From contig NZ_MSCP01000001.1 in assembly GCF_002954715.1 (NCBI RefSeq), forward strand, positions 963,453 to 1,027,452: DNA of 64,000 nt, in the 5' to 3' direction. Each line of letters opens with the position of its first letter. The first letter of the stretch is position 1. Below the pieces are notes generated by a model, which ran no database searches, was not told the DNA's origin, and saw only the letters and a list, made by a program, of their open reading frames with translations. The translations under genes and the position numbers were made by a program. Below are positions 9,335 through 18,541 of the stretch, piece by piece. This DNA comes from Aliivibrio sifiae (GTDB lineage Bacteria; Pseudomonadota; Gammaproteobacteria; Enterobacterales; Vibrionaceae).

Positions 9335-10321
9335 TTACTTGTTTTTGTTATCCACTAGTACCGCCAGCAAGATAACCACAGCTTTGGCAATCATTTGGTA
9401 GTAAGAAGAAACATCTAATAGGTTTAATGCGTTGTTCAAGAAGCCGATAATCAGAGCACCAACTAGAGTACCCATAATGCGACCTTTACCACCCGCTAGG
9501 CTTGTACCACCAAGAACTACCGCTGCGATAGCATCTAGCTCATAACCCATACCAGCAGTAGGCTGAGCAGAAGAAAGACGAGAGGTTACGATTAAACCAG
9601 CCAGTGCCGCAAGTAGACCACAGATAGCGTAAACACCGATCTTAACGCGATCCACATTGATACCAGATAAACGTGTTGCCGATTCATTGCCACCCAGTGC
9701 GTAAACATAACGACCAAAGCGTGTGTGGTTTAGTAAGTACCATACTGAAGCAAATACAATAACCATCAACCAGATTGGAACTGGGATGCCAAGTGCATAA
9801 CCTGTACCGAACCATGCAAAGCTGTCAGCTACATCAGTAAAACCAGTTGAAATAGGGCGACCTTCGGTGTAAACCATTGTCACACCACGTAATAACGTCA
9901 TTGTTACTAGCGTCGCGATAAAGGCTTGAACCTTACCTTTAGCGATAATGATACCGCTGATTGCGCCCAGAGCAGCACCTGCAAGTAGTGCAGTAGGAAC
10001 CGCAATCATTACCGGAATTTCAAGACCAATCATGGTTGCAGCAAAAGCACCACAAAGGGCTAATACAGAGCCAACACTTAAATCGATACCTGCGGTTAAG
10101 ATAACCAATGTCATACCTACTGCGATGATCGCGTTAACCGAGGTTTGACGTAAGATGTTTAAGATATTGTCGACAGTGAAAAAGTTGTCATTCAAAAAAG
10201 AAACCACGACAATCAAAAGCAATAGCGCGATTAATGATTTTTGTTCAATCAGCCACTCTTTAGAGAAGATGCCGCCTTTCTTTTGTTGTGATTCTGCTGG
10301 AGTCATAGATTTAGTGCTCAT
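9335..10321 (-). CDS. rbsC: Ribose ABC transporter, permease
   Basis: A 328-residue inner-membrane permease of the AraH/RbsC family forming the channel for ribose. It has about ten hydrophobic segments, with [20 protein letters not shown] near residue 65 and [20 protein letters not shown] near residue 265, both typical of the family. The start overlaps the rbsA stop by 4 nt (ATGA), which implies translational coupling. Confidence 0.96.
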   Translation of the reverse strand: MSTKSMTPAESQQKKGGIFSKEWLIEQKSLIALLLLIVVVSFLNDNFFTVDNILNILRQTSVNAIIAVGMTLVILTAGIDLSVGSVLALCGAFAATMIGLEIPVMIAVPTALLAGAALGAISGIIIAKGKVQAFIATLVTMTLLRGVTMVYTEGRPISTGFTDVADSFAWFGTGYALGIPVPIWLMVIVFASVWYLLNHTRFGRYVYALGGNESATRLSGINVDRVKIGVYAICGLLAALAGLIVTSRLSSAQPTAGMGYELDAIAAVVLGGTSLAGGKGRIMGTLVGALIIGFLNNALNLLDVSSYYQMIAKAVVILLAVLVDNKNK

Positions 10322-11832
10322 GCTGTTACCTCGACGTTTTGCTCAACAGTTTTACCTACTGCACAAGCCAATAATTTTTCTTGATCGGCATCTTTAGCCA
10401 TGAATTCGCCACTGATATGGCCTTCATGCATAACTAAAATGCGATCACTCATTCCTAATACTTCAGGCATTTCTGATGAGACTAAAATAATGCTCATGCC
10501 TTCCGCTTTAAATTGGTTAATTAATTGGTAGATCTCTTTTTTCGCACCAACATCAACGCCACGGGTTGGCTCATCTAAAATCAAGACTTTAGGGCGAGTC
10601 ATTAAGCCTTTAGCAATCGCTACTTTTTGTTGATTACCACCAGACAAGTTCCCAATTATTTGGTCACGAGTAGGGGTTTTGATATTAAATAAGCGAATGA
10701 AATCTTCGACAGCAGTGACTTCTGCGTAGTGATCTAATTGAACCCCTTTCGATAATTTATCGAGTGAGCATAAAGACATGTTTTCTTTAACTGATAGACC
10801 TAAAACAAGTCCATCACCTTTACGGTCTTCAGAGATATAAGCGATGCCGTTTGCCAATCCATCACGAGGTGAGATTGGGTTAATCATCTTGTTGTTCAGT
10901 TTGATAACGCCGCATGTCATTGGCTCTGCGCCGTAGATGATTTTCATCAATTCAGTACGACCTGCGCCCATTAAACCTGAGATCCCAAGGATTTCTCCGC
11001 GATCTAATGAGAAGCTAACATTATGAACACCAGGACCAGATACATCGATAAGCTCTAGAGATTTTTCACCGTGTTGAACATCAATTCGAGGGTATTGCTC
11101 ATCCAAACGACGGCCTACCATCATTTCAATTAGGATGTCTTCATCAATCTCGGCAACGACTCTTTCGCCAATGAATTTACCATCACGAAGCACGGTAATA
11201 TCATCACAGATCTCGAAGATCTCTTTTAGACGGTGTGAGATATAAACAATGCCGCAACCTTCATCACGAAGCTCATTAATCACTTTAAATAGAGATTCAG
11301 TTTCAGTGTCTGTTAGTGCATCTGTCGGCTCATCCATAATGATAACTTTAGATTTGAACGACAGAGCCTTTGCAATCTCAACCATTTGTTGTTCACCTAA
11401 ACTCAGTTCACCTAATAGTTGACGTGAGTGGTGCTTTACATTTAGACGTTTAAGTAGGGCATCGGCATCACTGTACATTTCAGCCCATTTGATACCACCA
11501 AATGCATTGGTTTTCTCACGGCCTAAAAAGATGTTCTCAGCAATCGTCAGTTCAGGAATAAGGTTCAGTTCTTGGTGGATAATACTGATACCAGATTCTT
11601 GAGAATGCTTAGGACCATTAAAGTTAACTGCTTTTCCTTCGTAACGGATTTCACCTGTATCCATTGCGTAGATACCCGTTAATGATTTCATTAAGGTCGA
11701 TTTACCCGCGCCATTTTCGCCCATAAGAGCCATGACTTTGCCGGGATAGACATTAAGACAAGCGCCGTCCAGTGCTTTTACACCGGGGAAGGCTTTCTCA
11801 ATGCCGTTTAATTCTAAGATAGCTTGAGTCAT
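10318..11832 (-). CDS. rbsA: Ribose ABC transporter, ATP-binding protein
   Basis: A 504-residue protein with two fused ABC domains that powers ribose import. The first half has Walker [10 protein letters not shown], signature LSLGEQQ and Walker [12 protein letters not shown]. The second half has a degenerate Walker A (GLMGAGRTE), signature LSGGNQQ and [12 protein letters not shown]. One normal and one degenerate site is usual for sugar ATPases of this family. It is 12 nt from rbsD and overlaps rbsC. Confidence 0.96.
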   Translation of the reverse strand: MTQAILELNGIEKAFPGVKALDGACLNVYPGKVMALMGENGAGKSTLMKSLTGIYAMDTGEIRYEGKAVNFNGPKHSQESGISIIHQELNLIPELTIAENIFLGREKTNAFGGIKWAEMYSDADALLKRLNVKHHSRQLLGELSLGEQQMVEIAKALSFKSKVIIMDEPTDALTDTETESLFKVINELRDEGCGIVYISHRLKEIFEICDDITVLRDGKFIGERVVAEIDEDILIEMMVGRRLDEQYPRIDVQHGEKSLELIDVSGPGVHNVSFSLDRGEILGISGLMGAGRTELMKIIYGAEPMTCGVIKLNNKMINPISPRDGLANGIAYISEDRKGDGLVLGLSVKENMSLCSLDKLSKGVQLDHYAEVTAVEDFIRLFNIKTPTRDQIIGNLSGGNQQKVAIAKGLMTRPKVLILDEPTRGVDVGAKKEIYQLINQFKAEGMSIILVSSEMPEVLGMSDRILVMHEGHISGEFMAKDADQEKLLACAVGKTVEQNVEVTA

Positions 11833-11844
11833 AACGTGTCCTAT

Positions 11845-12264
11845 TTAAAATACAACGCCAGATTGGAAAATCACGTTAGCGTAAGGAGTGCATTCGCCCG
11901 TGCGAACAATGGCTTTGCTGTTACGAGTATGGACTTTGAATTCTTCATGAGGAGTATATGAAACCGTGATTGGCTTACCACGCAGTTCTTCCTCAAGGTG
12001 AATTAGGCTCATTAGCGCATCGTGTAATTGTGGGCTAACGGTTTTGAATTCTTTAGCAACAATTACGCCTTCAATTTGCATTTCAGAAAGCGTTGCTTTT
12101 ACGGTATCAATAAAGGTTGGTATTCCCTGAACTAATGCCAAATCGATTCGTTGTGATTCTTCTGGAACAGGCAAGCCGGCATCACAAATCGTGATTTCAT
12201 CAGTATGGCCAAGAGTGGCGATTACATACGATAACTCAGCATTTAGTAGTGTATTTTTCTTCAT
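11845..12264 (-). CDS. rbsD: D-ribose pyranase
   Basis: A 139-residue cytosolic mutarotase that interconverts pyranose and furanose forms of ribose, supplying RbsK with its substrate. The start MKKNTLLNAELSYVIATLGH, with the catalytic-type His near residue 20, and ITICDAGLPVP match RbsD. The length equals the family norm. It is first in the operon, just downstream of a palindromic operator. Confidence 0.95.
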   Translation of the reverse strand: MKKNTLLNAELSYVIATLGHTDEITICDAGLPVPEESQRIDLALVQGIPTFIDTVKATLSEMQIEGVIVAKEFKTVSPQLHDALMSLIHLEEELRGKPITVSYTPHEEFKVHTRNSKAIVRTGECTPYANVIFQSGVVF

Positions 12265-12568
12265 GAGAATACCTTTAGTTAATTAATAATGAACACATAC
12301 TGCTTGTTTAATGCTCATCGAAACGTTTGCGTAAACGTTTCGATGGTGAATCTAGAGCAAGAAATGGCACATTGCATCAAGGAATGTAACTAAGTGTGAT
12401 CAAACGCAGAAATCTAATTGATGAAAGACTAAATAAGAGATCTTGGTCAAATTTTGGTGGGTGGGAATAAAAATATATACATAAAGAGGAGGTCGTGAAA
12501 ATTAAGCTAACTTAAACGAATCAAATGTTATGATAGTAAGGTTATAAGTTTAAAATAGAGAATGTGTA
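12265..12568. promoter_or_regulatory. Intergenic region with rbs control sequences
   Basis: About 300 bases between divergent rbsD and the CatB-like gene. It holds the strong LacI-type palindrome described separately. A possible CRP half-site (TGTGA at 12394-12398) lies farther from rbsD, but its second half is poor. No small gene is visible. Confidence 0.6.
12316..12345 (-). promoter_or_regulatory. RbsR operator
   Basis: CATCGAAACGTTT and AAACGTTTCGATG are perfect 13-nt inverted arms separated by GCGT, about 50 nt upstream of rbsD. Each arm contains the self-complementary core AAACGTTT, so there are two LacI-type core sites with centres 12 bp apart. E. coli RbsR and related LacI-family repressors bind CGAAACGTTTCG-like sequences, so assignment to RbsR is a firm inference. 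Confidence 0.85.
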
Positions 12569-13198
12569 GTGAACAATTATTTTGAAAGCCCGTTTGTTGG
12601 AAAATCATTAAAAGAACAAGTAACGAATCCAAATATCATCGTGGGTGAGCACTGTTACTATTCAGGTTATTACCATAATCACAGCTTTGATGATTGTGCG
12701 CGCTACTTGCTGGCAGATAGAACCGATATTGATAAGCTAATTATTGGCAGTTATTGTTCAATTGGGTCTGGTGCTGTATTTATGATGGCAGGCAACCAAG
12801 GGCATCAAAATAATTGGGCAAGTACGTTTCCATTTTTTTATCAAGATAATGAAAACTTCAGTGACGCTAAAGATGGTTTTGAGCGTTCAGGTGATACTGT
12901 CATTGGTAACGATGTTTGGATTGGCACTGAAGCGATGATAATGAGTGGTATCACTGTTGGTGATGGTGCCATTATCGCAAGTCGAGCAGTGGTGACTAAA
13001 AACGTTGAACCATATTCTATTGTTGGTTCAAACCCTGCCAAACACATTCGCTATCGTTTTACCGAGAATGAAATATCACAACTGCTAGAAATGAAGTGGT
13101 GGCAGTGGAGCGATGAGCAAATCAAAGGAGCAATGAGTTTACTCTGCTCAGCAGATATTTCTGGTCTGTATTTATATTGGAAAAACAGTAAGAATTGA
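12569..13198 (+). CDS. CatB-like xenobiotic O-acetyltransferase
   Basis: A 209-residue left-handed beta-helix (hexapeptide repeat) acetyltransferase closely resembling type B chloramphenicol acetyltransferases. Family landmarks are MNNYFESPF at the start, [29 protein letters not shown] and the repeat stretch [17 protein letters not shown], then [14 protein letters not shown]. The start codon is GTG. Such trimeric enzymes use acetyl-CoA to acetylate chloramphenicol or related hydroxyl compounds. As a chromosomal gene with no mobile element near it, it is probably a native CatB-type enzyme, and resistance cannot be assumed. Confidence 0.88.
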   Translation: MNNYFESPFVGKSLKEQVTNPNIIVGEHCYYSGYYHNHSFDDCARYLLADRTDIDKLIIGSYCSIGSGAVFMMAGNQGHQNNWASTFPFFYQDNENFSDAKDGFERSGDTVIGNDVWIGTEAMIMSGITVGDGAIIASRAVVTKNVEPYSIVGSNPAKHIRYRFTENEISQLLEMKWWQWSDEQIKGAMSLLCSADISGLYLYWKNSKN

Positions 13199-13271
13199 TA
13201 GCAATGATGGACTCATACCACTGGTTCATAGCTGTCTAGATCTACTGCGTTATAAAAAGAAAACCAAACAG

Positions 13272-13301
13272 AATGCCAAGTTGTGTCTATAACTTGGCAT
13301 T
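13272..13301. terminator. Inverted repeat, likely terminator of the CatB-like gene
   Basis: AATGCCAAGTT and AACTTGGCATT are perfect 11-nt arms with an 8-nt loop, 74 nt after the stop. The T-run is short, so the termination role is likely but unproven. Confidence 0.55.
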
Positions 13302-13407
13302 TCTGTACCGAAATCATTCCAACTGTAATTATTAGTGTTCAAACTAATATTTTCGTTTAACGGCCATCTTTGATACAATCTCGCGCCTGTTTTTGATGGA
13401 AGATTAA

Positions 13408-14439
13408 ATGAAATTACTATATTGGTTAGATGAGTGGTTAACCAACTCACGTTCAGAGCAACAAGCACAACTGCCAATGTCTGGTGGAGACCTACTAGAT
13501 AATGTGTATGTTAAATATAACTTTGTTGATGTGAACAAGCCGCTATTATTCACTTTTTCTCCTGCTGGTACTAACGTACAAGAGCAAGATCTGCATGAAG
13601 ATTTTGCACCTTGGGGTTACCATTTAGCGCAAAAGCAGCAAGTGAATGTTATCTCTTTCCAACACTTAGGAAAAAGTAATTGGTTTCGTAGCCGCAATTT
13701 AATTTTCTTTTTAGAACAATTAGCTACCTTGCTTGAACCTTTTACTTATCGTTTGGGCTATGGCCTGAGTCGTGGTGGTTTCGCTGTCGGTGCTTTTGCA
13801 AATTTATTGCAACTTGACCAAGTATTGCTGTTTCACCCTGTAAGTACTAAAAACCAAAAAACGGCTCCTTGGGATGATCGCTCTAGTACCGAAATTGCAC
13901 AGCAGTTTGATTGGGAAGGTGATTACCACGATCTTGATTTAGGTAAAGCGAAGGGGTACATCATTTATGACCCGACCAATCGCATAGATCGTTTACACGC
14001 TAAACGTTACCCAGAACTGACTCACTTACGAGTATTTGGAATGGGCCACGGAACTCACGCAACGTACTTAAATAAATTTGGCTTTTATAAACAAGTTGCC
14101 GTCGATTTCATTCGTAATCAACAGATTGATATTGCTCAGTTCCGCCAGCAAACGAGAACATTGCGCTTTAAAGAAGATTATTACAAACGTCTCAGCAAAG
14201 TGAATTCAAGTTCAGAACATCGTTTGGGTCTTTTAAGTAAAGCTCATAATATTCTGATTGATGAGAAAGAAGAGCATGTGCAAGAGCATCAAGCACAAAT
14301 TGATGTACAGCCGCTAATTGATATCGCAATTAGACATCAAGATGAACACCCAAAAGATGCGATCAAATTGTTGGAAATGGCTCAACAATTAGTACCAAAT
14401 GATCCTATAGTTGAACATAAACTGAGACAGTTACTGTAG
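13408..14439 (+). CDS. Alpha/beta-hydrolase-like protein of unknown function
   Basis: A 343-residue soluble protein I do not recognise by name. The core resembles an alpha/beta hydrolase: PLLFTFSPAG early, a nucleophile-elbow-like GYGLSRGGFAVG near residue 116, and a late His in FGMGHGTHATYL. The C-terminal ~80 residues are helical and end with a TPR-like pair (DAIKLLEMAQQLVPNDPIVEHKL). It has no signal peptide. It lies alone between two terminators. An esterase or a non-catalytic relative is possible; the substrate is unknown. Confidence 0.7.
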   Translation: MKLLYWLDEWLTNSRSEQQAQLPMSGGDLLDNVYVKYNFVDVNKPLLFTFSPAGTNVQEQDLHEDFAPWGYHLAQKQQVNVISFQHLGKSNWFRSRNLIFFLEQLATLLEPFTYRLGYGLSRGGFAVGAFANLLQLDQVLLFHPVSTKNQKTAPWDDRSSTEIAQQFDWEGDYHDLDLGKAKGYIIYDPTNRIDRLHAKRYPELTHLRVFGMGHGTHATYLNKFGFYKQVAVDFIRNQQIDIAQFRQQTRTLRFKEDYYKRLSKVNSSSEHRLGLLSKAHNILIDEKEEHVQEHQAQIDVQPLIDIAIRHQDEHPKDAIKLLEMAQQLVPNDPIVEHKLRQLL

Positions 14440-14465
14440 ATCTTATTTATTGCTTGATTATGAAA

Positions 14466-14492
14466 GCGCCCCGTATTAGATGGGGCGTTGTT
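14466..14492 (+). terminator. Rho-independent terminator
   Basis: CGCCCC pairs with GGGGCG around a 9-nt loop and is followed by TTGTTGT. It sits 27 nt after the stop of the hydrolase-like gene. Confidence 0.7.
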
Positions 14493-14611
14493 GTATTCAG
14501 AGTATGGTTTTTATCGATAGAGAGCTTTGTATTGCTGATTTAATTCACTTTAGAAAGCAAAAATAAGTTAAAATAGTCGGCTATTATCTTAGCTTTGAGC
14601 CCTTTATATTA

Positions 14612-15880
14612 ATGAGCACTATCACAACTCCAGCCAACTTTACTGAACTTGGCCTTATTTCTCCTTTGTTAGCACGATTAACTGAGTTGGAATACCAACA
14701 GCCAACGCCTATTCAAGCGCAAGCTATCCCAAGTGTATTAACTGGACGTGACTTAATTGCAGGGGCAAATACTGGCTCAGGTAAAACAGCAACATTTGCA
14801 TTACCAATGTTGCAGCAAATCGCTGAACTTCAGCAATCAGGCAAAACACAAAACTCTAAAGGCAACTACGTTACAGGGTTAGTATTAGTTCCGACTCGTG
14901 AGCTTGCTAAACAAGTTGCTGATAGCATTAAATCTTATGCAGTACATTTTAACGGCGCAATTAAAACAGTTTCTGTTTTTGGTGGTGTATCTGCTAATAC
15001 TCAAATGCTTTCCCTACGTGGTGGTGCCGATATTTTGGTGGCAACGCCAGGTCGATTATTGGATTTGATTTCAAGCAACGCGATTAAGCTTGATAAAGTA
15101 AAAACCTTAGTACTTGATGAAGCCGATAGAATGTTAAGTCTTGGTTTTACTGATGAGCTTAATGAGCTATTAGCACTGGTACCAAAGAACAAACAAACAT
15201 TGTTGTTCTCAGCAACGTTCCCTGAAGAAGTACAAGTATTAACTCAAGAATTATTGAATAATCCTGTTGAAATTCAATTACAGAGTGCAGACGCAAGTAC
15301 ACTAGTACAGCGCGTATTTACCGTTAATAAGGGTGAAAAAACCGCAGTTTTAGCTCATTTGATTAATCAGAATGAATGGCGACAAGCGCTTATTTTCGTG
15401 AATGCGAAAAACAGCTGTAACCACTTAGCTGATAAGTTATCTAAGCGTGGAATTACTGCTGAAGTATTCCATGGTGATAAAGGGCAGGGTGCTCGTAGCC
15501 GTGTTCTTGAAGCATTTAAAGCGGGTGAGATTGAAGTATTAATCGCAACAGATATTGCAGCGCGTGGTTTAGATATTGAAAAGCTACCTGTTGTTATCAA
15601 CTTTGATTTACCAAGAAGCCCATCAGATTACATGCATCGTATTGGTCGAAGTGGCCGTGCGGGTGAGGTAGGTCTAGCGTTATCTCTTATTGATTATGAA
15701 GATTACCATCACTTCAAAATTATCGAAAAGAAAAATAAAATCCGACTTGAGCGTGAGCAAATTTCAGGCTTTGAGGTAGATGAAGAGATCACAGATGCTT
15801 TATTAGAAGCAATTAAACCGGTAGCAAAACCAGAAGGTACTGGTAAAAAGAATAAAAGAAAATACCCAGACAACTGGTAA
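14612..15880 (+). CDS. DEAD-box ATP-dependent RNA helicase (RhlE-like)
   Basis: A 422-residue DEAD-box helicase that remodels RNA duplexes in the cytosol. Motifs in order: Q motif PTPIQAQAIP, Walker A ANTGSGKT (52-59), PTREL, TPGR, LDEAD, SAT in LLFSATF, ATDIAARGLDI and HRIGRSGR. A short basic tail (GTGKKNKRKYPDNW) replaces the long tails of DeaD or SrmB. This points to the RhlE group, but the exact orthologue is uncertain. It is a single-gene unit with its own terminator. Confidence 0.92.
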   Translation: MSTITTPANFTELGLISPLLARLTELEYQQPTPIQAQAIPSVLTGRDLIAGANTGSGKTATFALPMLQQIAELQQSGKTQNSKGNYVTGLVLVPTRELAKQVADSIKSYAVHFNGAIKTVSVFGGVSANTQMLSLRGGADILVATPGRLLDLISSNAIKLDKVKTLVLDEADRMLSLGFTDELNELLALVPKNKQTLLFSATFPEEVQVLTQELLNNPVEIQLQSADASTLVQRVFTVNKGEKTAVLAHLINQNEWRQALIFVNAKNSCNHLADKLSKRGITAEVFHGDKGQGARSRVLEAFKAGEIEVLIATDIAARGLDIEKLPVVINFDLPRSPSDYMHRIGRSGRAGEVGLALSLIDYEDYHHFKIIEKKNKIRLEREQISGFEVDEEITDALLEAIKPVAKPEGTGKKNKRKYPDNW

Positions 15881-15912
15881 ACATGACGTAACCTATTAAA
15901 TTAAAATGAAAA

Positions 15913-15944
15913 GCACTCGACACTTAACCTTGTCGAGTGTTTTT
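15913..15944 (+). terminator. Terminator of the helicase gene
   Basis: CACTCGACA pairs with TGTCGAGTG (9 bp, 8-nt loop), followed by TTTTT. Confidence 0.85.
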
Positions 15945-16011
15945 GTTTTAATGGTACTATTGAAAGGTGAATTTAGACAGATATAACTAAGATTATTAGG
16001 GAGAGGCTTGT

Positions 16012-16464
16012 ATGAAATTGTTGTGGATACCTTTTTCATTGTTCTTGTTTGGTTGCAGTGAGCAACCGCAGTTAAGGCCAGACATACATCAAGCGGTTTC
16101 AGTTGCGCTTGAACATAACGCACCAGATTTTGATGTGGCTTATACCGATTTAAATAGTGATGGACTTGAAGATGCGGTTGTTATGTTAAAAGGCATGAAC
16201 TGGTGCGGTTCTGGTGGTTGCTCAATGTTGGTTTTCCAAAATACGGGAGCAGACTTTACTCTTATTTCTAAAAGTACAGTCACTGGTAGGCCAATAAGTG
16301 TTACTAAGACAAAAAATAATGGATGGAATGATTTAATTGTTTGGTCCAAAGGGAAAGGGAATGTACTCATGATATTTGATGGTAAGAACTACCCAAGTAA
16401 TCCTTCTTTACAGGAAGGTATCAGTGAAGAGGATATCTTAAAAGCGAAAACTATTTTTAAATAA
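16012..16464 (+). CDS. Predicted lipoprotein
   Basis: A 150-residue lipoprotein: a short hydrophobic leader ends in the lipobox LFGC, with the lipidated Cys at residue 15. The mature part begins SEQPQLRPD and includes YTDLNSDGLEDAVVML, which resembles the acidic DxNxDGxxD loop of FG-GAP/VCBS-type calcium-binding repeats, then a CGSGGC pair. The rest looks beta-rich. No enzyme function is apparent. It stands alone between a terminator and a small zinc-ribbon gene. Confidence 0.75.
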   Translation: MKLLWIPFSLFLFGCSEQPQLRPDIHQAVSVALEHNAPDFDVAYTDLNSDGLEDAVVMLKGMNWCGSGGCSMLVFQNTGADFTLISKSTVTGRPISVTKTKNNGWNDLIVWSKGKGNVLMIFDGKNYPSNPSLQEGISEEDILKAKTIFK

Positions 16465-16517
16465 ACAATATATTGAATCTAGATTCAAAGTAAATTTGAA
16501 AAATATAGGGTATCTCG

Positions 16518-16679
16518 ATGAGAAAGTTTTATACAACCGAAGGTAATACCGCTTCAAAAAAAAGAAAAGAAGCCTATCCCATTCTCGCTTTGTGTGAAAA
16601 GTGTGTCACTCAATATATAGTGATTAATGAAGGGGAAAGAACCTATGATGAATGTGCAAAATGTGGTGCTGATGATTAA
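16518..16679 (+). CDS. Small zinc-ribbon protein, 53 residues
   Basis: A short gene starting MRKFYTTEGN with AGGG 7 nt before the ATG. It encodes two CxxC pairs (CEKC near residue 27 and CAKC near residue 47) in a zinc-ribbon arrangement, ending GADD. No DNA-binding domain or membrane segment is present. It is between a lipoprotein gene and yccF with no obvious operon partner. The cysteine spacing and ribosome site make it likely real; the function is unknown. Confidence 0.65.
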   Translation: MRKFYTTEGNTASKKRKEAYPILALCEKCVTQYIVINEGERTYDECAKCGADD

Positions 16680-16737
16680 TTACGGCATTGATTAGTTACA
16701 TTGGTATAAATAATCGTATTTAAGTTAAGGAAAGAAA

Positions 16738-17190
16738 ATGAGCGCAATTGGTAATTTAATTTGGTTCCTTTTTGGTGGTGTATTCATGGGGTTGGCTTGG
16801 TGCTTCTTTGGCATTCTTGCTTTCATTAGTATTATTGGTATCCCATGGGGAAGAGCGTGTTTTGTTATTGCTGGTTTTTCATTTTTTCCTTTTGGAAAAG
16901 AAGCGATTGCGCGTGATGAATTGACGTTAAATGAAGACATTGGGACGGGTAGCCTTGGTTTTATAGGTAATGTTCTTTGGTTTATTTTTGCGGGCTTCTG
17001 GTTGGCAATCGGACATGTCATATCAGCAATTGCGTGTTTTGTTACTATCATTGGTATTCCATTTGCGATTCAGCACTTGAAACTTGCGGCGATTTCGATA
17101 GCTCCTATTGGACAGACAATTGTAGATAAAGAAGTTGCAGCAGCCGCCCGTAATGCAAATGCAAGAGCAGAAGCCGATAAGTGGCGATAG
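16738..17190 (+). CDS. YccF-domain inner membrane protein
   Basis: A 150-residue membrane protein of the YccF (DUF307) family. It contains two similar halves, each with IGNLIWFLF / IGNVLWFIF and ISIIGIPWG / VTIIGIPFA, which is the internal duplication typical of the family. There are about four hydrophobic segments and a charged Ala-rich tail. AAGGAAAGAAA precedes the ATG. The biochemical role of YccF proteins is not established. Confidence 0.9.
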   Translation: MSAIGNLIWFLFGGVFMGLAWCFFGILAFISIIGIPWGRACFVIAGFSFFPFGKEAIARDELTLNEDIGTGSLGFIGNVLWFIFAGFWLAIGHVISAIACFVTIIGIPFAIQHLKLAAISIAPIGQTIVDKEVAAAARNANARAEADKWR

Positions 17191-17449
17191 CTATCATATA
17201 AAAATAGTGTCGATAATATATATCTAGTTATCGATACTATTTATTTTATTCATAATTTATGAGCTAGGTCTTTAATATAAGTAAATGTTACTTTAGTATT
17301 AAATAAAAAACTAGAGAGATATTGTTAGAGTTGCGAAAGACAATACAAAAAATAGAATTAATTCATATAGTATAAACATTGCTAATAAAAATATGTGATG
17401 ATGTTGATTCAATAAAATGTCATTTATGATTAAGGTAATGAGGTGTATT

Positions 17450-17692
17450 ATGACAGATATGGCAATATCAGGTTATCTTGGATGGTTATTTTTATTATTG
17501 ATTATTTACCCTTTTGCGTTAGTTGTTATTAATATTGCATGTTATGAGGTGGCTCGAAAGAAGGTGACTTTTTGGTTTAATATAACTTGTTTTTTATTGG
17601 CTGCTTTTCTTTTGGTTATGCATATGAATATAGAAATAATTTATGGAAAAGATTTACTAGATGCTTGGTATAGCGCGAATCCTAGTGAATGA
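17450..17692 (+). CDS. Small two-helix membrane protein
   Basis: An 80-residue protein with two transmembrane segments (GWLFLLLIIYPFALVVI and ITCFLLAAFLLVMHM), not recognised as a named family. I start at the ATG at 17450 because GAGG lies 7 nt upstream; an ATG at 17417 lacks a ribosome site. It stands alone in AT-rich DNA. Confidence 0.6.
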   Translation: MTDMAISGYLGWLFLLLIIYPFALVVINIACYEVARKKVTFWFNITCFLLAAFLLVMHMNIEIIYGKDLLDAWYSANPSE

Positions 17693-17738
17693 TACTTTAT
17701 AAATCAGAAAATGTTATTTAACAGATGTATTAATTGAA

Positions 17739-17789
17739 AATAAGAGTCAGTGTTATGTTTTATCGGCATATTACTGACTGTCTCTTATT
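17739..17789 (+). terminator. Possible terminator, imperfect hairpin
   Basis: AATAAGAGTCAGT and ACTGA...CTCTTATT pair with a small bulge, 46 nt after the small membrane protein gene. The T-run is weak. Confidence 0.4.
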
Positions 17790-17875
17790 AAATTACACTC
17801 CTATTCATTTTTCACTTGCCAGTGGCGTTTTTTTCACTAAAATCGCGCAACATTTATTTGGTTAGTGATTATTTA

Positions 17876-18235
17876 ATGAAAACGCTAATAGCTAGTGTAG
17901 TACTAGCATCGACTATGTTATTAACAGGCTGTGTAACTTTTCCAACTCAAGAATCAAAAAAAGTAGACGTGATTTGGGATGAAGTTGATGCAGTGAAAGA
18001 GTGTAAACGCATGGGTATCGTATTTGGCTCAGAAGGCCATTTTTATGATTACTGGCTTCATGCAGATAAAGATATGGTTTGGGGAGCGTTAAATCAAATG
18101 CGTATTAAAACTGCGGCATTAGGTGCTGATACATTATATTTGTTTCAACCTCTTAATTTTTCAAGCTCAGTTACTATGTTTGGTAATGCATACTTGTGTG
18201 ATAAAAAAGAAGAAGCAAAACCGTCAGTAGAATAA
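17876..18235 (+). CDS. Lipoprotein, DUF4156-like
   Basis: A 119-residue lipoprotein. MKTLIASVVLASTMLLTGC is a signal with its lipobox at LTGC, which fixes the start at 17876; 20 upstream codons are probably not translated. The mature part (DAVKECKRMGIVFGSEGHF ... KTAALGADTLYLF) fits the DUF4156/YjeI-like pattern of small envelope lipoproteins with a conserved Cys pair. The function is unknown. A strong terminator follows. Confidence 0.7.
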   Translation: MKTLIASVVLASTMLLTGCVTFPTQESKKVDVIWDEVDAVKECKRMGIVFGSEGHFYDYWLHADKDMVWGALNQMRIKTAALGADTLYLFQPLNFSSSVTMFGNAYLCDKKEEAKPSVE

Positions 18236-18271
18236 TAAATATAAGTAATCATATTTAAACGTTTTATATTA

Positions 18272-18312
18272 AATAAGCAGTGAAGATAGTTAACCGCCAC
18301 TGCTTATTTTTA
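18272..18312. terminator. Terminator between lipoprotein and nqrM
   Basis: AATAAGCAGTG and CACTGCTTATT form a perfect 11-bp stem with a 15-nt loop and a T-run. The A-rich 5' edge allows action on both strands. Confidence 0.85.
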
Positions 18313-18343
18313 ATTGTACTAATTGGAAGTGATAAGCTTTAAT

Positions 18344-18541
18344 TTATTTATCTGTAGGCTCTGAAATTTGATAAAACTTGTGTTCATCGCAAGTTGTTTC
18401 ACAGTTGCATACTTTATTAACTCCAACATTATTTAACCCGCCACAGCTACCTTGAATTTCTTTTCGTCCAAAGATAACGCCTAATGCCATTAGTAAAATA
18501 ACAAGCATAAAAACGCCAAAAGTAATGAATAGGGTATTCAT
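18344..18541 (-). CDS. nqrM: NqrM family protein (Na+-NQR maturation)
   Basis: A 65-residue protein with one N-terminal transmembrane helix followed by GSCGGL and the cysteine cluster VCNCETTCDEHK, matching NqrM (DUF539). NqrM is required for assembly of Na+-translocating NADH:quinone reductase, probably by delivering the iron between NqrD and NqrE. In Vibrio it usually follows the nqr operon and apbE, but no nqr gene is present here. Its start overlaps the stop of the NifX-like gene by 4 nt. It may be the only copy, displaced, or a second one; the window cannot tell. Confidence 0.85.
   Translation of the reverse strand: MNTLFITFGVFMLVILLMALGVIFGRKEIQGSCGGLNNVGVNKVCNCETTCDEHKFYQISEPTDK

Noticed and set aside
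12394-12409. CRP site upstream of the ribose operon
   Set aside because: Only the TGTGA half matches; the second half (GCAGA) is poor, so I mention it but do not call it.
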